Assembly: GCA_030743445.1 (NCBI GenBank)
Contig: JASLSL010000051.1
Coordinates: forward strand, 1 to 10,459
DNA from: Alphaproteobacteria bacterium
Lineage (GTDB): Bacteria > Pseudomonadota > Alphaproteobacteria > UBA8366
Length of the DNA stretch: 10,459 nucleotides
Direction: 5' to 3'
In this document: positions 6,880 through 10,459 of the stretch, piece after piece
Layout: every line of letters starts with the position of its first letter
How positions within the stretch are numbered: position 1 is the stretch's first letter
Translations under genes and position numbers: made by a program
Notes under the pieces: generated by a model
Told to the model about the DNA's origin: nothing
The model's database searches: none
Seen by the model: only the letters and a program-made list of their open reading frames with translations

Positions 6880-7887
6880 ATGACCGACTATTGCCGCGTC
6901 ATAGGGCAGAACGGATCGCCTTATTCGGTGAAAATGCGCGCGATCTTCCGCTACCGGCGCATTCCGCATCTCTGGCAGCAACGTACGCCCGAGCAGCAGG
7001 AGGAGACCGCGCATGTGCGCCCGCAGTTGATGCCCATGGTGCTGTTCCCCGACGGGTCGGATTGGCGGGTCGATTCGACTCCGATCGCCTACGAGTTGGA
7101 GGAGCGTTACGAGGGTCGCTCGATCCTGCCGGACGATCCGGCAGCGCGCTTCCTCTCGGACCTGATCGAGGATTTCGGCGACGAGTGGCTGACAAAGGCG
7201 ATGTTCCATTACCGATGGTTCTATGCGACCGACCGCGATTACGCCGCTTGGTGGATTGCCTCGGACCGGCTGCCGGCGGCGACGCCTTTGGTCGATCGCC
7301 GCGACTTCGCCCGCGAAATCGGCGCGCGCCAGGTCAGTCGCATGGCGCTGGTCGGCTGCACCGAGGCGAATCGTCCCGTGATCGAGGAAAGTTACCGGCG
7401 CACCTTGGAGGCTCTGGAGTCGCACTGCGGGATCGGCGCCTTTCTGTTCGGCTCGCGGCCGGCGCTCGGCGATTTCGGCCTGTTCGGTCAACTGAAGACG
7501 CTCTCGGACGATCCGACACCGCGCGACGAGATGCGCCGGCTGGGGCCGACGGTGCTGCACTGGGTGCGGCAGATGGACGACCTTTCGGGCGTCGAGGGCG
7601 AATGGCGGTCGCCCGAAACACCGACGCCCGACGCTGTCGCCGCCCTGCTGCGGATCTGCGGCGAGGCTTATCTGCCGTACCTCAAGGCGAACGTCGAAGC
7701 GGCAGAGGCAGGGAAGGAAGAGCTGAGCCTTACGATTTGGGGGCGGCCCTATGCCCAGGCGTCGTTCCGCTACCAGGTCAAGTGCTATTCGCGGCTGCGC
7801 AGCCTTTACGCCCGGCTCGAGGGTGATGCCAAGGACCGCGCCGACGCGCTGCTCGGACCGTCCGGCTGTCTCGAGTGGTTGGCTTAG
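6880..7887 (+). CDS. Glutathione S-transferase-like protein with long C-terminal region
   Basis: Residues 1-80 look like the thioredoxin-like GST domain. A beta strand leads to NGSPYSVKMR (11-20), where S13 or S16 would be the thiol-activating residue. MPMVLFPDG (51-59) contains the cis-proline position, and VDSTPIAYELEERY (64-77) is the glutathione gamma-glutamyl contact and following helix. The all-alpha domain includes RPALGDFGLFGQL (193-205), the usual GST motif before the final core helices. At 335 residues it is about 100 longer than a typical cytosolic GST (200-230); the extra lies mainly after residue 240. The start follows the previous stop by 6 bases with no strong ribosome binding site, implying translational coupling. 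Glutathione transferase, lyase, isomerase or a non-catalytic role are all possible. The fold call is good; glutathione use is inferred. Confidence 0.77.
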   Translation: MTDYCRVIGQNGSPYSVKMRAIFRYRRIPHLWQQRTPEQQEETAHVRPQLMPMVLFPDGSDWRVDSTPIAYELEERYEGRSILPDDPAARFLSDLIEDFGDEWLTKAMFHYRWFYATDRDYAAWWIASDRLPAATPLVDRRDFAREIGARQVSRMALVGCTEANRPVIEESYRRTLEALESHCGIGAFLFGSRPALGDFGLFGQLKTLSDDPTPRDEMRRLGPTVLHWVRQMDDLSGVEGEWRSPETPTPDAVAALLRICGEAYLPYLKANVEAAEAGKEELSLTIWGRPYAQASFRYQVKCYSRLRSLYARLEGDAKDRADALLGPSGCLEWLA

Positions 7888-7935
7888 GGGTGTTTTTCGA
7901 CCGGCAAGCCGGCGCCTGACTTCGGAGAGCCCGTG

Positions 7936-7974
7936 TTGCAAGCCCGGGTGCGAGGGCCTACGATTTTACCTCGC
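7936..7974 (+). promoter_or_regulatory. Candidate promoter with an overlapping dyad upstream of the SDR-MaoC pair
   Basis: TTGCAA (7936-7941) and TACGAT (7959-7964) are spaced by exactly 17 bases, each matching four of six consensus positions. A perfect 6-bp inverted repeat, GCGAGG (7950-7955) and CCTCGC (7969-7974), brackets the -10 element and could be an operator. The untranslated leader would be about 90 bases. The rest of the 174-bp gap after the GST-like gene holds only a short CCGG-CAAG-CCGG hairpin at about 7900, with no T-tract, so read-through from upstream is also possible. Confidence 0.4.
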
Positions 7975-8061
7975 GCGGCGGCCGCAATCGCCACGCCGAC
8001 AAGAATAAAACCGCCCTCGGCACCGAGGCGACGCCGTAACAGCACAAGGGAGAAAATGAAT

Positions 8062-8973
8062 ATGGCAATGCTCGAAGGCAAGGTCGCGCTGGTCACCGGC
8101 GCGGGGCGCGGAATCGGCCGCGGCATCGCGATGCTGATGGCCGAGCACGGCGCCAAGGTGGTGGTCAACGACCTCGGCGGCGACGCCGCCGGCGAGGGCC
8201 AAGACGTCGGCCCGGGCCAGGAGGTCGTCGACGCGATCAAGGCCGCCGGCGGCGAGGCGGTGCTGAACACGGACTCCGTCGCCGATTGGGACGCGGCCCA
8301 CGGCATGGTCCAGCAGGCACTCGACACCTTCGGCCAGATCGACGCGGTGGTGAACAACGCCGGCATCCTGCGCGACCGCATCTTCCACAAGATGAGCGAG
8401 GAGGAGTGGGACGCGGTGATCAACGTGCACCTCAAGGGCTGCTTCAACGTCGCCCGCGCGGCGGCAACGCCTTTCCGCGCCCAGTCGTCCGGCGCCTACG
8501 TCCATATGACCTCGACCTCGGGCATCGTCGGCAATTTCGGGCAGGTCAATTACGGGGCGGCGAAGCTCGGCATCTTCGCGCTCTCGAAGTGCATCGCGCT
8601 CGATATGTCGCGCTATCGGGTGCGCTCCAACTGCATCTCGCCGTTCGCCTGGAGCCGGCTGATCGGCACCATTCCGACCAACACGCCGGAGGAAGAGGCG
8701 CGGGTCGAGAAGATCAAGCAGATGACGCCCGAGAAGATCGCGCCGATGGCCGCCTACCTTTGCAGCGACGCCGCCGAGGACGTCACCGGCCAGGTGTTCG
8801 GCGTGCGGTTCAACGAGATATTCCTGTTCGGCCACCCACGGCCGGTGCGCTCGGTGCAGCGCGGCGAGGGTTGGACGCCCGAGACCATCGCCGAGCATGC
8901 GATCCCGGCGATGAGGCCGAGCTTCGCCGAGTTGGAGCGCTCCGGCGACGTGTTCTCGTGGGATCCGGTTTAG
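8062..8973 (+). CDS. SDR-family oxidoreductase resembling the (3R)-hydroxyacyl-CoA dehydrogenase domain of MFE-2
   Basis: This classical short-chain dehydrogenase of 303 residues probably oxidises a hydroxyacyl-CoA or similar secondary alcohol with NAD(P)+. The cofactor motif TGAGRGIG is at 12-19. VVVNDLGGD (33-41) has an acidic residue in the NAD-selecting position and is typical of the peroxisomal MFE-2 type. NNAG is at 98-101. The catalytic set is N121, S151, Y164 and K168 (YGAAK). A tail of about 50 residues beyond the core (from about 250) is longer than in minimal SDRs. Start choice: AAGGGAG (8046-8052) is 9 bases before the ATG at 8062 but only 3 before an in-frame ATG at 8056, so 8062 is preferred and 8056 remains possible. 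It is 22 bp upstream of a MaoC hydratase, fitting consecutive beta-oxidation steps. Confidence 0.87.
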   Translation: MAMLEGKVALVTGAGRGIGRGIAMLMAEHGAKVVVNDLGGDAAGEGQDVGPGQEVVDAIKAAGGEAVLNTDSVADWDAAHGMVQQALDTFGQIDAVVNNAGILRDRIFHKMSEEEWDAVINVHLKGCFNVARAAATPFRAQSSGAYVHMTSTSGIVGNFGQVNYGAAKLGIFALSKCIALDMSRYRVRSNCISPFAWSRLIGTIPTNTPEEEARVEKIKQMTPEKIAPMAAYLCSDAAEDVTGQVFGVRFNEIFLFGHPRPVRSVQRGEGWTPETIAEHAIPAMRPSFAELERSGDVFSWDPV

Positions 8974-8995
8974 GATTCGTGAGGGAGTAGGGATA

Positions 8996-9865
8996 ATGAA
9001 GATCGATTACGACAACTTGATCAATTACGACATTCCCGAGCGGGAGCAGAGCTACGTCGAGCGCGACGTGATGCTCTACGCACTCGGCCTCGGCTTCTGC
9101 ATGGACCCGGTCGACCGGGCCGAGCTGCCCTTCGTCTACGAGAAGGACCTGCAGGTGCTGCCGACCATGTGCTGCGTGCTTGGCCATCCGGGGATGTGGG
9201 CGAGGAACCCGGACACCGGGATCGACTACGTCAAGGTCGTCCACGGCGAGATGGGCTTCAAGGTCCACAAGCCGCTGCCGACCTCGGCCAGCATCCGGGC
9301 CAAGACCCGGATCACCGACATCTTCGACAAGGGCGAGGGCGTCGGCGCATTGATCCTGCAAGAGCGCGAGATCGTCGACGCGGAATCGGGCGACAAGCTG
9401 GCGACCGCGACCAGCACCACCTTCGCCCGCGGCAATGGCGGGTTCGGCGGCGAGCGCGGCCCGTCGACCGTCAAGGTCGTTCCCGAGGATCGCGAGCCGG
9501 ACGAGGTCTGCGATCTCGCGACCCTGCCGCAATCGGCACTGATCTATCGGCTGTCGGGCGATTACAATCCGCTGCACAGCGATCCCGACGTCGCCGAGAA
9601 GGCGGGCTTCCACATGCCGATCCTGCATGGGCTCTGCACCTATGGCACGGCCGGGCACGCGATCTTGCGCACGCTCTGCGATTACGACCCCTTGCGCTTC
9701 ACCGGGATGAATGCGCGGTTCACCTCGCCGGTGTTCCCGGGCGAGACCATCCGCACCGAGATGTGGCGCGATGGCGACGACGGCAGGGCGGCCTTCCGCG
9801 CCCGCGTCGTCGAGCGCGACGCGGTGGTGCTCGACCAGGGCACCGCAGAGGTCCATCCTGCCTGA
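8996..9865 (+). CDS. MaoC-family enoyl-CoA hydratase (hydratase 2, double hot-dog)
   Basis: This 289-residue protein has the length of a two-hot-dog hydratase 2, which adds water to 2-enoyl-CoA to give (3R)-hydroxyacyl-CoA. The hydratase 2 signature YRLSGDYNPLHSDPDVA spans 184-200, with catalytic D189 and H194 and the supporting N191, followed by PILHGLC (208-214). Residues 1-150 form the degenerate N-terminal hot-dog domain that usually holds the acyl chain. A GA-rich ribosome binding site (GAGGGAG, about 8982-8988) precedes the ATG at 8996. With the SDR 22 bp upstream it forms a two-gene equivalent of eukaryotic MFE-2, lacking only the sterol carrier domain. The product of this hydratase would be the expected substrate of the SDR. 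The acyl-CoA used is not readable from sequence. No clear terminator follows. Confidence 0.88.
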   Translation: MKIDYDNLINYDIPEREQSYVERDVMLYALGLGFCMDPVDRAELPFVYEKDLQVLPTMCCVLGHPGMWARNPDTGIDYVKVVHGEMGFKVHKPLPTSASIRAKTRITDIFDKGEGVGALILQEREIVDAESGDKLATATSTTFARGNGGFGGERGPSTVKVVPEDREPDEVCDLATLPQSALIYRLSGDYNPLHSDPDVAEKAGFHMPILHGLCTYGTAGHAILRTLCDYDPLRFTGMNARFTSPVFPGETIRTEMWRDGDDGRAAFRARVVERDAVVLDQGTAEVHPA

Positions 9866-9918
9866 AAAGCTAATAAAACCGTGGATCTTACAAATACAAT
9901 GGGAATCCAGAATTGTTA

Positions 9919-9938
9919 AAGTCACCACTAAGTCACCA
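9919..9938. repeat. Tandem pair of AAGTCACCA
   Basis: The 9-mer AAGTCACCA occurs at 9919-9927 and again at 9930-9938, a period of 11 bases, close to one helical turn. It lies 54 bp after the MaoC stop in the first AT-richer sequence. It could be a paired protein-binding site or a recombination-site remnant, and two copies can also arise by chance. Confidence 0.5.
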
Positions 9939-9985
9939 GGCGAACTCGTTTCGATACCTCATACAGCGCCACAGGTGGCCGCCTG

Positions 9986-10123
9986 ATGGCCTCTAAGGCG
10001 ATCCGGGCACCCTCGTTAGCCCTCACCACAGTACGGGGACTCTCTGTAGGCCGCTTGGGCGCCGACAAATCTGACTATTTCGTCGTCGTAAGAAAACCCC
10101 GCCGGATCCGCGGGGCAACCTAG
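9986..10123 (+). CDS. Candidate small ORF, 45 residues, basic, unknown
   Basis: An ATG at 9986 opens 45 codons ending at TAG 10121-10123, with AGGTGG (9973-9978) 7 bases upstream as a plausible ribosome binding site. The product begins MASKAIRAPSLALT and ends KPRRIRGAT, is Arg/Lys-rich and has no recognisable domain. Against it: about two thirds of codons end in G or C, fewer than in the confident genes nearby, and a terminator-like hairpin of the opposite strand sits within its 3' end. It may be spurious; conservation in relatives would decide. Confidence 0.2.
   Translation: MASKAIRAPSLALTTVRGLSVGRLGADKSDYFVVVRKPRRIRGAT
10090..10115 (-). terminator. Rho-independent terminator-like hairpin on the minus strand
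   Basis: Arms CCCCGC (10097-10102) and GCGGGG (10110-10115) form a GC-rich 6-bp stem around a 7-base loop. Read on the minus strand, the stem is followed directly by TTTTCTT (10096-10090). It begins 4 bases past the TAG of the broken minus-strand gene at 10120-10122, the normal position for its terminator. No T-tract exists for plus-strand transcription, so it would not stop the MaoC transcript as a classical terminator. Confidence 0.6.
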
Positions 10124-10242
10124 TGCACCGACCCGCCCGGCTCTAAGTCCTGCAACTCTTCGATTGCCCGCAATATCGCTCCCCAAGTCTCGACCCCCTC
10201 GATGTCGCCAGCGTCGCCTTCGGTTGCCAGGGATGAAATAGA
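10120..10242 (-). pseudogene. 3' remnant of a small minus-strand gene lacking its 5' end
   Basis: On the minus strand a coding-like frame ends GDIEGVETWGAILRAIEEL then QDLEPGGSVH and a TAG at 10122-10120. The amphipathic helix and VH end recall short uncharacterised alphaproteobacterial proteins; this is memory of a pattern, not a search result. Going upstream the frame meets TGA at 10245-10243 and has no ATG, GTG or TTG in a usable position, so the start is missing. The break coincides with the change to AT-rich sequence beyond about 10240. A terminator-like hairpin follows the stop. It is most likely the tail of a gene truncated by rearrangement. Confidence 0.35.
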
Positions 10243-10260
10243 TCAGCAAGCTCTGGGGCT

Positions 10261-10420
10261 ATGCGTCTCTTTGTTTTCTTATCGTGAGATAGCAAAGATT
10301 ATACACTGAAAATGCAATAAGCCCGGATTGCCCAGATGGATTACTAAATTGATGACCTGTTTGGGTGATTCTGCTATAAGAATCAATGCTATACACACAT
10401 CATAACAGACAGGTCTCATG
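10261..10420. other. AT-rich intergenic segment (about 38% GC) with nested inverted repeats
   Basis: By hand count 61 of 160 bases are G or C, far below the GC-rich genes to the left, and no convincing gene is seen. Dyads: TCTTTG/CAAAGA (10268-10273, 10293-10298) enclosing a CTTATC-GTGA-GATAG hairpin; TGATTCT/AGAATCA (10366-10372, 10379-10385); and GACCTGT/ACAGGTC (10354-10360, 10409-10415) enclosing the second. A TGCTATAAG extended -10-like element (10372-10380) overlaps the second dyad. It may be a leader or control region for a gene beyond the right edge, or a piece of foreign DNA. Confidence 0.5.
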
Positions 10421-10435
10421 TCACCCGGCGGGTGA
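10421..10435. repeat. Short perfect hairpin TCACCC-GGC-GGGTGA
   Basis: Six-base arms (10421-10426 and 10430-10435) flank a 3-base centre at the point where GC content rises again. GGGTGA also occurs at 10363-10368, so TCACCC could pair with either copy. No T-tract follows in either direction. Confidence 0.4.
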
Positions 10436-10459
10436 AGGCAGAAAGTCCCCTTTGCGGGT

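Noticed and set aside
6423..7826. Long plus- and minus-strand frames overlapping the ComA-like and GST-like genes
   Set aside because: They cross the boundary of two well-supported genes in other frames, with Arg/Gly/Ala-rich, domain-free products.
7900..7913. CCGG-CAAG-CCGG hairpin after the GST-like gene, considered as a terminator
   Set aside because: The stem is short and no T-tract follows on either strand.
8810..9928. A 372-codon minus-strand frame opposite the MaoC gene
   Set aside because: Shadow of a gene with the complete hydratase 2 motif; it begins in the AT-rich gap without a convincing ribosome binding site.
9968..9979. Palindrome GCCAC-AG-GTGGC after the MaoC gene, considered as a terminator
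   Set aside because: The 2-base centre is too tight for a hairpin and no T-tract follows.
10016..10249. A 77-codon minus-strand frame starting at TTG
   Set aside because: It reads through the terminator-like hairpin in a different frame from the coding-like gene tail, and its Arg-rich product looks like out-of-frame translation.
10279..10458. An open minus-strand frame reaching the right edge, with an internal ATG at 10419
   Set aside because: The Ile/Leu/Cys-rich product has no recognisable family, lacks a clear ribosome binding site and lies wholly in AT-rich sequence with many dyads; chance is more likely.
1..10459. CRISPR array, tRNA, rRNA, insertion sequence or prophage genes
   Set aside because: No regularly spaced repeats, tRNA-like cloverleaf, rRNA motifs, transposase or integrase motifs were found on either strand.

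Overview
The window is high-GC, densely packed bacterial chromosomal DNA. It encodes metabolic enzymes up to about position 9865, then changes to gene-poor sequence that is locally AT-rich. GC-rich codons, Shine-Dalgarno starts, short intergenic gaps and the enzyme families present (a TcuA-type flavoprotein, paired gamma-glutamyltransferase-like Ntn hydrolases, a split MFE-2-like SDR/MaoC pair) suggest an alphaproteobacterium. That assignment is an inference; no rRNA or other taxonomic marker is present.

Layout. (a) Positions 45-5944, minus strand: a four-gene operon in transcription order: an MBL-fold hydrolase, two tandem GGT-family Ntn hydrolases, and a TcuA-like FAD-dependent dehydrogenase. 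The three internal gaps are 30, 31 and 31 bp, and each carries a ribosome binding site. (b) Positions 5945-6063: a divergent control region with candidate back-to-back promoters and a 13-bp inverted repeat (12/13 paired). (c) Positions 6064-7887, plus strand: a phosphosulfolactate synthase (ComA)-family TIM barrel and a long GST-like protein, 6 bp apart. (d) Positions 7888-9865, plus strand: a promoter-like gap, then an SDR and a MaoC hydratase 22 bp apart. Together these resemble the dehydrogenase and hydratase-2 halves of the beta-oxidation protein MFE-2. (e) Positions 9866-10459: no confident gene. This stretch holds a tandem 9-mer, a candidate 45-codon ORF, the 3' end of a broken minus-strand gene followed by a terminator-like hairpin, and about 160 bp of roughly 38% GC packed with dyads.

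How the genes may work together (inference). The divergent blocks probably form one catabolic unit. The dyad lies across both promoters, so one regulator could control both. The enzyme set (Ntn amidase/gamma-glutamyl hydrolases, GST-like protein, ComA-like lyase/synthase, metallo-hydrolase, flavin dehydrogenase, CoA-ester hydratase and dehydrogenase) would fit breakdown of an amide- or thiol-conjugated organic acid that ends in acyl-CoA oxidation. The usual partners are absent: no comB/comC/comDE for ComA, no tcuB for TcuA, and no transporter or regulator. The substrate is therefore unknown, and family names should not be read as proven functions. The cluster is the best candidate here for an undescribed pathway.
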